Origin: Xanthostigma xanthostigma
Lineage: Eukaryota; Arthropoda; Insecta; Raphidioptera; Raphidiidae
Length of the DNA: 64,000 nt
Assembly: GCA_963575645.1 (NCBI GenBank)
Contig: OY754473.1
Span: 3,038,001 to 3,102,000, forward strand
Direction: 5' to 3'
Below are positions 42,421 through 53,337 of this stretch, one piece after another. The first letter of the stretch is position 1. Each line of letters begins with the position of its first letter. The notes beneath the pieces were generated by a model. That model made no database searches, had not been told where the DNA came from, and saw only the letters and a list, made by a program, of their open reading frames with translations. A program made the position numbers and the translations under genes.

Positions 42421-42859
42421 TAGATTTTTTATAACCATGAAACGCTGACATTTGATTGTATCTTTATCATGCTAAGTTATCATTAAATTTATGGAATTTT
42501 TATCACCGATATCAACTATTGAAGAATATATTATGTCGTACTTTATTGTTACATTCATTGTTAATTCATTTAAACAATCAATCAGTAGTCACTGAGACGT
42601 TGATCATTTTAAAACTAATTGTAACTAAATATGCTATAAATTATATAAACGTAAAACCCCCTTCGTTTTATGCAAAAGAATAGATGTAGGCTGCGTGTAG
42701 GTACACCAGAAAATAAATAATAATATCAACTTGTTAAAAGTGCATTGGGCTCATCTGCAAGAACCTTTCACTATAGTTTCTTTTGGGCTCGGCACCGAAC
42801 TATAATGGTCTTAAATGGCTCCATAGTGTTTGAAAATACACACAGTATGTAAACAGGTA
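42421..42859. other. Stretch without recognised feature
   Basis: AT-rich, no recognised element. Confidence 0.4.
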
Positions 42860-43780
42860 AGGTTTACACTGCACATATAGCGGGTCAACGTTTCGAAAAT
42901 TATATTTTTATCTTCAGGGAAATATAATTTTCGAAACGTTGGCCACAAGCGATACTTTGGTAAAGCTTATTTCAATTGTTCCTCAACCAAATAAATCTCC
43001 TTCAATACATATTTTGGAACAAAACTTCTACTAATATTATTATTATTAAGATGAAGGAAGGTTTTGGTTAAGGATCATAAAATAAGCTTTACCAGTGTTT
43101 CGCTAGTGGCCAACGTTTCGAAAAATTTATTTTCATCTTCAGGGCCTATGAACATGTATAAATGTATATAATTTAGAACATATTGTATCACAATTTTAAT
43201 ATAAAAAAGAAAACCATGCTCAAAAGATAAGTTTTTGAAAAGGTACTACATAATATTAAAAATCTTGTTGCATACCTCAAGATGGTCAAGTAGTGGTAAA
43301 TTGTTTTTAACAGTATACATGTTACATGATCATAAGTATTATGAGTTAATATAATTATTTTAAACATATCTTATTATAAAAAAAATTAATTAAAAAAATT
43401 ATTCGATTTTTATAAAATTGTCAAAATTAAAATATTTATTTGAGAATTTAATTTAACCAAATTTGAGAACTTTCTGCGTGCTTTTATTCGATACTGATCA
43501 AATGTGTGGTTAAAACATTATCATTAGATTGCTACAGCTGATTGCCTGTTTTATATTGTCAAATTTTGATGAATATACATTTTTTGAAACGTTGACCACA
43601 AGCGAAACAACGGTAAAGCTTCTTTTTTGGAATTGTTCCTGAACCAAATTTTCCCTCAATGATTAACTTATTAAAGTTTATAAAGATAACTAGTGTGCAA
43701 TAACTCATATTTGAGCCACGAAGAAGTCAGCAATGCTGATGAAACGTTGGCAATAAAATAAAACATCATTGGCTTATTTC
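42860..43780. repeat. Cluster of Penelope-like terminal repeats with hairpin-GAAACGTT motifs
   Basis: Three hairpin motifs followed by GAAACGTTGRCCACAAGCG or GAAACGTTGGC occur: minus strand at about 42885-42918, minus strand at about 43106-43145, and plus strand at 43718-43760 (followed by AATAAAATAAAA). GTAAAGCTTATTTCAATTG and its mirror AAATAAGCTTTACC place two of them as an inverted pair. No reverse transcriptase remains. Confidence 0.5.
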
Positions 43781-43789
43781 CTAGTATTA

Positions 43790-44213
43790 TACCGAGCGGG
43801 GTGGCGTAGCGGTGAGAGCACTAGATTCGCATTCGGGAAGTACCGGGTTCGAATCCCGGCGGGGGCAGATGTGACTGAGACTTTTTCCTACTGTCTCTCG
43901 CCGAGAAACGGTAATTCCTGTACCGGCCATCTTGTTGAGGTTTTTCATGGTTTCCCTCAATAATTCCAGATAAATATCGAGATGGTTCCTTATTCAAGGC
44001 CATGGCCGATTACTTGTCAAACTCCTATGCTCAAAATTTGCCTGCATTATCCTAATATCCTAAAAATTCCTTCATTCGACCATTGCTAATAATTAAGTTG
44101 AAGATTAAAAATTGTAGAAAATAACGGGAAGTGTGGTAAATAAAAAATAGTAATGGTGCGAATGGCGTCTGTTAAGTCGAGAAACGGACGTTAAACGCAT
44201 TATTATTATTATT
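43790..44213 (+). mobile_element. tRNA-derived SINE S1 (copy 2)
   Basis: Full-length, with intact boxes A and B and a TTA-repeat tail. Closest to the apparent family consensus of the four copies. Confidence 0.85.
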
Positions 44214-44740
44214 TCCTATTATTATGATAATATCAACATCAAAAAACGGACGAAAACAATCGAGGATATTTGAATTATTATGGGGATGTTGCTGTTTGGA
44301 GTTGGATGCCGCTCCAGGATAGTTAATCGCCGGACTTTCTCTGTCAGATATTCCCCTTTATTGTTGTATACACTTACTTAATGCGGCCGTTTCTTCCAAA
44401 TCCCTGGACGCGCTCTACGACGCTGCTTTATTACATTTCTCTGTTGCCTGAGCGCTTTATATGCCGCTGGATACGTAGGTACAGTGCCGCTATATAACAC
44501 AACACGTGGAACGACGGCCAAAACACAAAAACATATTTTAAGATTAGTTCTGTCAAGAGATCAACGTCACTATTCATTTACCATCCTCCTTGTGGATGCT
44601 CACGCACGCGCAAACGCGTGATCCTCTTTACAGTAGCTACCTACGTTTTGTAACGAAATCAAGTCACTTAATTTTGAACCTGCTAAAAGCACAGATATGG
44701 AAAGATGTAGAAAGATATAGAAAAATTGGATTTGGCACAT
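44214..44740. other. Stretch without recognised feature
   Basis: A 104-codon minus-strand open stretch (44600-44914) overlaps the palindrome that follows and has no domain. Confidence 0.4.
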
Positions 44741-44743
44741 AGT

Positions 44744-44928
44744 AGGTATTTGGAAAAAATTCCGTGGCATAAGGATCGAAAATGAAGCAATACTGAAATT
44801 TTTTAAACTTGCATTTAATGTTGACGTTTCGATACGTTTTGTATCATCTTCTTCTCTTAAAAAAAATTCAGTATTTCTTCCTTTTCGATCCTTATGCCAC
44901 GGAATTTTTTCCAAATACCTATCATCAA
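44744..44928. repeat. Palindrome with a central hairpin-GAAACGTC motif
   Basis: Arms AGGTATTTGGAAAAAATTCC to ATACTGAA mirror each other. Within it, minus strand, AAGAAGATGATACAAAACG then TATCGAAACGTC gives a GATAC/GTATC stem. Confidence 0.7.
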
Positions 44929-45026
44929 CTTCAATGGATCACAGTTACTCTATTTATTGAATAGAGTCAAATTCACATTTGGCACATACTTAAAAGAGAA
45001 GACACTGTCTTTTTATTTCCACCGTT

Positions 45027-45309
45027 ACCGAGCGGGGTGGCGTAGCACTACACTCGCACTCGGAAGGTACCGGGTTGAAATCCAGGCTAGGACTTTTTCC
45101 TGCTGCCTCTCGCCGAGGAACTGTAATTTCTGTACCGGCCATCTTGTTGAGGTTTTCCATGGTTTCCTTCCCTAAATTCAGATAAATATCGAGATGGTGC
45201 CTTATTCAAGGCCATGGTCGATTACCTGTCAAACTCCTATGATCAAAATTTGCCTACCTTATCCTAATGTCCTAAAGTTCCTTCATTCGCCCATTGCTAT
45301 TGATTAAGT
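45027..45309 (+). mobile_element. SINE S1, 3'-truncated copy
   Basis: Head with several deletions (box A region short), then the body up to GCTATTGATTAAGTG, where it joins the next copy directly. Confidence 0.75.
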
Positions 45310-45707
45310 GCGTAGCGCTACACTAGCGTTCGGAAGGTAGCGGGTTCTAATGGGGCAGATGTGGCTGGGACTTTTACTGCTGCCCCTCGCCGAGAAACGG
45401 TAACTCTTGTACCGGCCATCTTGTTGAGGTTTTCAATGGTTTCCCTCAACAATTCCAGATAAATATCGAGATGGTTCTTTATTCAATGGTCGATTACCTG
45501 TCAAACTCCTACGCTCAAAATTTGTCTACCTTATCTTAATGTCCTAAAATTCCTTCATTCGCCCATTGCTATTGATTAAGTGGAAGTTGAAAAACTGTGG
45601 AAAATAACAGGAAGTGTGATAGCTGGAAAATAGTAATGGTGCAGCGAATGGCGTCTGTTATGACATAAAGTCGACAAACGAACGTTAAACGCATTATTAT
45701 TATTATC
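45310..45707 (+). mobile_element. SINE S1, 5'-truncated copy fused to the preceding one
   Basis: Starts inside the tRNA head at CGTAGCGCTACACT and keeps the whole body and the TTA-repeat tail. Box B is damaged (GGGTTCTAATGGGG). Confidence 0.75.
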
Positions 45708-45719
45708 TTTTTATTGCCA

Positions 45720-45935
45720 TAGTTTATTCGTCGACTTACCTTGCAAAAAAGTGCTTTTATTTTAAGGCGATAATAGATAGATAGGTAATTTATTTGTGAA
45801 GCTATAACAATTGTAGATACAAAATATACCCGTGTTCATCCTGAAGGTCCATTCTAAATATTGGTGAAAACATTTTTGAAATCGGATGAGTAGTTTAGGA
45901 GATTATCTCTTAACTTACAAACTTTGCCTCTTTAT
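45720..45935 (-). repeat. Dispersed repeat fragment (reverse of 6245-6420)
   Basis: GACTTACCTTGCAAAAAAGTG, TCATCCTGAAGGTCCATTCT and GATGAGTAGTTTAGGAGATT are shared in reverse with 6245-6420. Confidence 0.5.
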
Positions 45936-46375
45936 AATATTTGTTCCAGATATAATTATTTATCGAGGTGTCGCACCAACGTTGCTGCAAAAACTTGACT
46001 TGTCTTTACATTTCAACTTTTTTCGTATTGATGCCAATTTTAACAGAAATCGTGCATAGCAGAACAAAAAGTATACTATACTTGTGTGAAAATATAATTT
46101 ATACCCAAGAAAGTTTTCAAAGGTTTCAATATTGAAAATTTACTCTTCGTTTTGACCTTCAAGAATGACTATGGAAAGAACCAGTTCTTCAAGGCTATTG
46201 ATTTTCCACGAACTAATTGACCGGCCGTGTTAATAAAAATAGTAAACTGTTATTTCTAACTGTTACCAGTATCAGTTATTTTCGAACAACTAACAGTTAC
46301 AATAAATAACTGTTTTCCAGAAATCAACATGTCGATCGCAACAGAGAATATAATCGACTGTTATTTTGTAACTAA
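45936..46375. other. Stretch with AACTGTTA-type short repeats
   Basis: 46240-46380 is rich in AACTGTTA/TAACAGTT words. No element recognised. Confidence 0.35.
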
Positions 46376-46490
46376 ATTATTATAACAAAATCAATCCGAT
46401 GAAGTCCATATGCAGTATAATATTATTTCACTGAATTAGTGAAAGCATAATAATATTAAACGATTATCGTCATAATATTTTTTTAGAAGT
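46376..46490. repeat. Half copy of the palindrome at 46716-46945
   Basis: TCAATCCGATGAAGTCCATA followed by CACTGAATTAGTGAAAGC and AAACGATTATCGTCATAAT. The same blocks make up one arm plus the centre of the later palindrome. Confidence 0.7.
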
Positions 46491-46514
46491 CTTATATATT
46501 AGAAAAATTTAAAT

Positions 46515-46588
46515 GTCACTGTCGGGACTTGAACCCGAAACAACCAATTTCGCGTTGGCTGAGTTACATTACTCTACAGTGCCCACGA
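46515..46588 (-). pseudogene. tRNA-like sequence
   Basis: On the minus strand, a perfect T-arm (TCGGG TTCAAGT CCCGA), a 6-bp acceptor-like stem CACTGT/ACAGTG, and GCCAA/TTGGT around a CGCGAAA loop. The loop lacks the usual U33. Probably a tRNA-derived SINE head rather than a gene. Confidence 0.4.
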
Positions 46589-46715
46589 CAGTTAATTCAT
46601 GATTTCTCTTATATATAACACAATGCACCGCAGAATCGACTACCTGCGAGAGCTAATAATTTTAATAACAACACTACAAGAGTGTTGACTTTCTCTAATT
46701 AGTCGGGCATACTGA

Positions 46716-46945
46716 TGTAACTAATAAACAATGAGAAAGATTTAATTAAATACTTGCAATATTATTACAAAATCAATCCGATGAAGTCCATATGCAGTAT
46801 ATTAATAATATTATGACGATAATCGTTTAATATTATTATGCTTTCACTAATTCAGTGAAATAATATACTGCATATGGACTTCATCGGATTGATTTTGTAA
46901 TAATATTGCAAGTATTTAATTAAATCTTTCTCATTGTTTATTAAA
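46716..46945. repeat. Palindrome with near-perfect 80-bp arms
   Basis: ATTTAATTAAATACTTGCAA to CCATATGCAGTATATT mirrored exactly, as far as read, around a roughly 60-bp centre with TTCACTAATTCAGTGAA. Confidence 0.8.
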
Positions 46946-47149
46946 TTATTATATATGCCATGGGTGTTTGAAGATAGAGAGTGTCGTTGGAAACTGGTAT
47001 TTTATCACTGTTATTTTAACCGGTTATAAAAAAAAAGAGGCGCACGATTACTAGACACACGACGGAAACATTATAAATATTTAAAATTTGTTATTTATTA
47101 ATAAGAAAAATAAAAAATTTGTCATTTGTAAAAATATTAATTTATGCTT

Positions 47150-47215
47150 ATTTGGGATTTGAACCGGACAGGCTTGACATATCTACCCGTCTACCGATTA
47201 GTTCTAATTTTGACA
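47150..47215 (-). pseudogene. Degenerate tRNA-like sequence
   Basis: A box-B-like GGTTCAAATCCC and AATCGGTAGACGGGTAG on the minus strand. Weak; possibly another SINE head. Confidence 0.3.
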
Positions 47216-47483
47216 ACTAGGCGTCTTCTACTCTTTCGTAAGTAGAATAAACCGGTCTGATCCACAGACACGAGGTACAATATCAACGACGTATGTGCAC
47301 TTTGTTTCTATGGTCCTTTCCTTATTTGAGCCGTGATCTGAACTCTAATACGTATTCATGCGCTTTTATTTTGTGACCTATTTCAAATGTCGCTCGCTCA
47401 CTCATTTATTCCTAGTTGACTCCCTATTCCGAGTAACTCGTTTTTTCCCATTGAACTCTCTCTTTTGGGACTTGCGTTGAAGA

Positions 47484-48120
47484 AAAAAAATTCCAGCCAA
47501 TTGGGCGACGGGACCATTCCAACTTCAAAAATGTTGACATTTGATTATAATAAAGAAAATAAAATTTCTGATATCATGTGAGGTGACGCGAGTAATTGCT
47601 AGTATTCAATATGATATTTTGCTATTCGTTGCCATGGTTACCTATATAATATGTTCCACAAAGCATGCTGAAGTTGTTTATTTCTGACAGATCCATAAAA
47701 CAAAAAAGCGGCTGATTTTTTTTATTTTCAAAATATTTCCGAAACTATAAAGTTTAGAAAAAAAATTTTTAACGAAACTTTCTTGAAAAAATAAATAAAA
47801 TAATAATCCGCTATGAAAAGTATACCATTATTATATAAAAACACCGTTATAGCAAATATCTCTTCTGCGCATGCGCCGATTTTCCCCAAAAACAATAGGG
47901 CTCTTCATATTTTCATAGCAAACATCCTCCCAAAATTTAGTTTCGATCCGCTCATCCGTTTGACCTGTATCGTGTTCACAGACTAACAGACGCACAGTTT
48001 TTCCAAAAATATGTTTTTTGGATTTGGGGGACCTCAAAACGGAAAGATATTGTAAAATTTTTGAAAAGTGATTTTTGACCTAAGCTAGTACTATTCCCCA
48101 CTTGTGGGTTGGAATGGTAA
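47484..48120 (+). repeat. Dispersed repeat R1 (copy 2, full)
   Basis: Runs from CCAGCCAATTGGGCGACGGG through a Helitron-like GAGTAATTGCTAGT, GCGCATGCGC and GACCTCAAAACGG to CCACTTGTGGGTTGGAATGG. The words ACCATTCCAAC and GTTGGAATGGT at the two ends are inverted. Copies of nearly the same length lie at 58985 and 62775. The class is unclear: a Helitron end lies inside, so R1 may be two elements that travel together. Confidence 0.7.
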
Positions 48121-48625
48121 AAGTAAAAGTACTAAATTTCTAGACGCGTGCTTTTTAACTGTTATTTCGACCCTGTTGTTTTTAAATAACGGTCTCTAAA
48201 AATAACAGCTTCGTGCACGTTATACTAGATAAGAGTGCGTTGACATCTGTAAATAGTTAAGTATTCCGGTCGCATAGCAATCCTAGTTCGTTGCAATGGC
48301 CGTGGATTTGTCTCTCATTGCGTGTAGCTCCTGCTTCTTCATTCTTCCTCCATCGTTTCTCATCCCGCACCGCGACTGTAAAAAAAACGCCGCAGTATGT
48401 ATTGCCTTTTTTTTGTCGACAACAAGGACCTCCTTTTAATACTTGTAGCATGCAGTTTTATGGATCCATTTTGTAACCTTATCCTTGCAAAGTATCTCCT
48501 AACCGTTGAAACATTGTATAAAGAAATGACATTAATTTTATTATTGTGTTTTCTGAAAATGGTTTTTACTTTCGGTGCATTTTATGATTGCAATAAAAAT
48601 AATAGAACATGTATAAATTCACTGT
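48121..48625. other. Stretch without recognised feature
   Basis: Overlapping open stretches of up to 102 codons on both strands show no domain. Confidence 0.4.
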
Positions 48626-48630
48626 ATATA

Positions 48631-49160
48631 CAGTCGACTCTCGATAATTTGACACTCGTTAATTTGAATCTCTCGATAATTAGAAATTTTTTTCCTGTCC
48701 TTTGAAAAATACTCGATAAATTGAATAAAATCAATATTAATTGGTTCCATCGGTAATTTGCCCACCAACATGCAATATTTTGAAGTCCGGGCTTCCCTAC
48801 TCTCTCTAATTTGAAGCGTTTATCATGCACAGACTTGTCGTTCGTTTACATATATGTACAGACCCTACGCTTCTTCGCCCTCAGAACCGACACAAGGGAC
48901 GATTTATTCGCAGCTCTCATCACTATCCAAACTTCATTTGACAATGATAGACTGAAGTCGCTCACTCAACACAAAATTGCGGACTTCTTTTCAAAATAAA
49001 CATTTGTGAATAATTTTACAAATGTATAATAAATCACGAATTTTGATCAAACTCTTGTTTACTTAATTTTTTCCTCCCTTCCCTCTTGGTTATTTAAACT
49101 CCTGTTATTTTGAACTCTGGGTAACTTGAAATTTTTTTCTGGTCTGTCTGGTCTGGACTG
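48631..49160 (+). mobile_element. pogo/Tigger-like transposon, internally deleted
   Basis: CAGTCGACTCTCGATAATTTG at the left and GGACTG at the right lie between TA dinucleotides (48629-48630, 49161-49162), with ATAATTTGA/TTAATTTGAA words near the left end as in pogo-type termini. The remaining coding piece is the C-terminus of the transposase. Confidence 0.65.
48890..48999 (+). pseudogene. C-terminal remnant of a pogo/Tigger-like transposase
   Basis: The frame ends LKSLTQHKIADFFSK and a stop. The closing K-x-x-x-I-x-DFF-like ending is the usual C-terminus of pogo/Tigger-type transposases. The DNA-binding and DDE catalytic regions are absent. Confidence 0.5.
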
Positions 49161-49560
49161 TAATATGGTTATTTAACTGTTTTTTTTAATGGGGATATTT
49201 TGTTTCAGGTGTATATCATCAGAGATGACAAAGTCGACTTTATACATCCAAGGTAAGCAAATATTGATTACATAAAAAGGGTACATTTGTTTTCTCAAAA
49301 GTTATCTATTTAAGTATTTACTGTACTACAGGCACAACGCTCAATTATGTAATAATAGCAAGATCTATATCGTAAAAAATAATTGTAGATAAATCCGTAA
49401 AACACTTATTAATTATTTACTTCGTCGTTTCAATTATTACATAATCGTGGTCTTATCAATAAATTAAGTGAATTTCTACATATTCTTAATCAGTCATCAC
49501 AACATTTGTTATCTTCTTTTTGACTTGCTGTTTCTGGATTGAAATAGTGTGTAAAAACAA
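49161..49560. other. Stretch without recognised feature
   Basis: AT-rich, no recognised element. Confidence 0.4.
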
Positions 49561-49579
49561 TATAAAGATCTCGATGTGA

Positions 49580-50745
49580 ATAATAAGGGTCCTATAAATG
49601 AACCTTGCGGAACGCAACATATCGTTATCGATCCGCTGTCACACCGTCTATTCTTCTTCTTCTAATTACTATTCCAGCTTGCACGTCCCTGCTCCTCCTG
49701 GAGACAAATAACACATAGTTATGTATGTGCAAATATCGGTCCTTTAAATGAATCTTGCGAATGAAACGTTACTTAATCGATTACCCATCGCCAAGTCTGC
49801 CGTTCTAATAATAATCAATCACGTCATCTTGCACTGCATTGCTTCTCTGTGAAACTGATCGTAGATAATAAAACGCTCGATAACTAAAGTCATCGACCTC
49901 TCCTGAAGACAAATATATATCTACTGGTCCTAACAAAAAATTCAACTTTTGGTCCTAATTACTTAGGTTTACAATTTTTTAACAAACTGTCTTTGGCCAC
50001 TAGAAGCATGGCTCTTAACATGTTTAAAAAAACTATTTATAAATATTTGATTAAGGAGTGCTTCTATAAGTACGAAGAATTTTTGGAGATGGAAAATGCA
50101 CCCTAACATTGTATATATCTTTGTTTTTTCTCTTTTGGCGTGTTTTTAACATTACTATGTATAACTTAAACCAATAAATCTATCTATCTATCTATCTATA
50201 AATGAGCCTTGCAGAATGCACCGTAACCTTCTTGATCTGCCATCACTACGTTCAGTGTTTTCACTGTCATGTCGTGTGTGTATTGATATCGATTGTACAA
50301 ATCTGTGGCCCTATAAATGAACCTTGCGGAACGGAGCCTTCTTGATCTTCCATGGCAACGTTTGGTGTTTTCCCTCCGATATCAAACCCGTAACTTACTA
50401 TACTATGTATAACTTTGTCTTGCACTGCATTGCTTCCCCGTGAAACTGATCGTAGATAATAAAACGCTCGATAACTAAAGTCATCGGCCTCTCCTGAAAA
50501 CAAATAGTCCGCAAATCTATCTGCTGGTCCTATAAGTGAGCCTTGCAGAATGCACCGTAACCTTCTCGATCTGCCATCACTACGTTCAGTGTTTTCACTG
50601 TCATGTCGTGTGTGTATTGATCAGCGATTGTACAAATCTGTGGCCCTATAAGTGAACCTTACGGAACAGAGCCTTCTTGATCTTCCATGGCAACGTTCGG
50701 TGTTTTCCCTCCGATATCAAACCCGCAACTTGTTATATTGTGTAT
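49580..50745 (-). pseudogene. Tandem array of decayed non-LTR reverse-transcriptase fragments
   Basis: On the minus strand the sequence for VPQGSFIGP, a conserved reverse-transcriptase motif (the GVPQGS-GP element of LINE-type enzymes), occurs about six times: near 49588, 49739 (degenerate), 50198, 50307, 50526 and 50642. One 78-codon stretch (50267-50503) also contains EADDFS, which may derive from the catalytic YADD, followed by GGKTPNV. The segment 50198-50525 is repeated at 50526-50745 with a period of about 328 bp, and each unit has two related halves. The copy at 50642 has a stop inside the motif. No copy could encode an enzyme. Confidence 0.55.
50178..50200 (+). repeat. (CTAT)n microsatellite
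   Basis: Four to five CTAT units directly before the first 328-bp unit. Confidence 0.85.
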
Positions 50746-50749
50746 GTGT

Positions 50750-51137
50750 GTATTTACACAGTGTGCATATATAGAAGACGCGTTCTCAAACTGTAAATCC
50801 TATTTACATAGAATATTTATGACCGTGACACTTTGTCTACAAAACAGTTACATTTATGGAATATCTTTGTTAGTTAAAGTGTCTCTCGCGTGTTCCCCGC
50901 CGATGTACGTAAGTACATGACGCGTTAACGCCTCGTCTTTACTAGGGCAGGAACAGAACCGTTGGCGAGACACGGTTGCTGCTTGACGCAGAAGCTCATC
51001 TTAGTCGAAAAATTCCAGGATAATCTAGCCTCCATCATGCTTTTCTAAATCAATGTTTACCTGTCAAAAACCTCCCTTAGGACAGTTCGGCGCATTTCTC
51101 ACCAGAGGTCTCACCATTCCTTTGGGTTCCGAATAGC
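50750..51137. other. Stretch without recognised feature
   Basis: No element recognised. Confidence 0.4.
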
Positions 51138-51141
51138 TTAA

Positions 51142-52022
51142 GGACGTAGTCTGGTGTTCGGGTTTTGAAAAAACGAATTTATTTTTTTTACATTTTTAGT
51201 AAGTATAATATATTGAGAAAATACTGTAAAAATTTTAGACCGAAATATTAAATATTTACAAAGCTATAGCATATAGTCGAGAGCAGCAACGGTCTTACGG
51301 TAAGACTCTTACTTGCTCTTACCTTTCAATTGTTATCACGTTACCCTTATACTCTCGCAGAGTAGAGCAAACAAATTAGCAGAAAACGATGCTTTTGAAG
51401 AAACGGAAGGTTTAATATACACCAGGCATAGCTGATTAGTGTAAATATATATTTTTATTTTTTTGTAAGAAATCTGAAATTAAAACTTTAAACGCGTTTT
51501 TCTCAAAACTACGTTTTTCTAAGTGGCGCGGATGATTGAAACAATTGTATACAACCGATTGCTTTCATTTCTGCACACAGGATATTCTACTCAACAATAG
51601 CTCCGTCCGGTACTAGAATTAGGTACTCAATTATAAAAATTATTTCTATTTTTTTAACCGATTTTCAACGTTGTTTTTTTTAAAGCCCGCCATTTTGTTA
51701 TTTATTAAGAAAAATGTTATTTCTAGTACGGGATAGAGCCACAAGCCTACGAAACAATAACCAATTTCATTTTTATAATTCAGTTGACTCCAAGTGACGT
51801 TATCACCCGCGCTACCCACCTACCTAAATTTAAAGTTGTCTACTTTAGGTTAAAAAAACAATTATAAAATGGCATAAAATTAAGCAAAAAAATTTTTTTT
51901 TTCTTAGTTTACGATGTCAGTAAAAACATGTAACAAAATTGAAAACATCGTACATTATTTTGATATTAAAAAAAAAATTCTGAAATAACGGTTTAAACGA
52001 GCCTGAACATAGGACTACGTCC
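51142..52022 (-). mobile_element. TTAA-flanked DNA transposon T1, complete copy
   Basis: An 881-bp element with termini GGACGTAGTCTGGTGTTCGG and (reverse) GGACGTAGTCCTATGTTCAGG between TTAA at 51138-51141 and 52023-52026. It is uninterrupted, so it shows what the element at 22546-25329 looked like before its insertions. No coding frame. Confidence 0.82.
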
Positions 52023-52026
52023 TTAA

Positions 52027-52577
52027 TCAGAAGGAAACAGAACGTGATTCTGGAACTTCCCAACTCGCTTCTTCAATCGATTTGCCAACGCAACAGCCCT
52101 CGTACAAATGCAGTATGCATTACGCTCGGTACGACAAGCGATGGTACTGAAGGGAGCGTTTATTTTTTCTTTATTTTTACTTTGTGTACGTGCCCTTTGA
52201 TGTGCAGTCATCTTTAACACTCAACAAACCGACCGGGCTGTGTGTATGTGGGGTCTTTTGTCACATCAACCGCGCCACCCACAATCGTCTTCTTCACGTA
52301 GGTATATGAATATCGTGTGCCCCCTCCGCGACGACGTTGACTTCGACGCAGCGTGCTCTTCTTTGACCCCCGATGTTTATTTGTTGTTAGTGAAGTTTAG
52401 ACGAGAAGGAAATAACATTTACATAATAAAGTATCGATATAATGGATACCGACGATTCATTTGTACAAAGCTTCTCTGATCAAACACGATAGAAGGTCAA
52501 TAGAATGCGATCGGAATTTAAATAATAATGCAGATACTAGTAGATTCTATATCTAGTGTCGTAATCTTTATCTATAG
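52027..52577. other. Stretch without recognised feature
   Basis: A 79-codon plus-strand open stretch (52240-52479) has no domain I recognise. Confidence 0.4.
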
Positions 52578-53066
52578 TCTATACTAATATATTAAGCTGA
52601 AGAGTTTGTTTGGTTGTTTGGTTGAACGCGTTAATCTCAGGAACTACTGGTTCGAATTGAAAAAAAAATGTTTTTGTTGGATAGCCCATTTATCGAGGAA
52701 GGCTATAGGCTATATAATATCACGCTACGACCAATAGGAGTGGAGCATCGTTAGGAGTTATATTGCGACAGTATGTTTGAAATGAGAGTCAGCTAGTTTT
52801 AACAGTAACATGAGCCGTAATACCATTATTTACGAGATGCATAAATGGTATTTTTGCACGTACGTCCTAAAAAGTAGTTGGTTTTCATTTCATTTTCGAA
52901 ATTTTTGACAGTTCATTTTTGAGCACACATCACTTTTAAGTGTTAATCGTGGGTTGTACAAAAAAAATCCAGCCATTTAAACTTCAAAAATATTGACATT
53001 TGGCATAATATAATAAAGAAAATAAAATGTCTGTTAACGCGAGCGGAGACGCGGGTAACGGCTAGT
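52578..53066 (+). mobile_element. Complete short non-autonomous Helitron
   Basis: A 489-bp element: TCTATACTAATATATTAAGC at the start and GAGACGCGGGTAACGGCTAGT-type end at 53066. Its 5' half matches the tRNA-carrying Helitrons and its 3' end matches the Helitron end inside R1. Confidence 0.82.
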
Positions 53067-53337
53067 ATTAAATATTATGAAATGCACGGTTATCTACATA
53101 ATATGTTATCACGTCATGTAAAAATTTTCCTGAAGCGTGCTTGTATCTCTTCTGCGCATGCTTACCTGCGTTAAGTCGAGACTCGAGAGGTTTTAGAATT
53201 TTATTTAATTATTTTTCTATTATAAAATTTACATTCGTCGTGGTTTTTTTCAAAATTTTTAATTTTGTTTTATTTTAAACTTTTTACAGATTTTGTATAT
53301 AAGTGAGTTCAGATGGTCTGACCTAGCGTACACAGTG

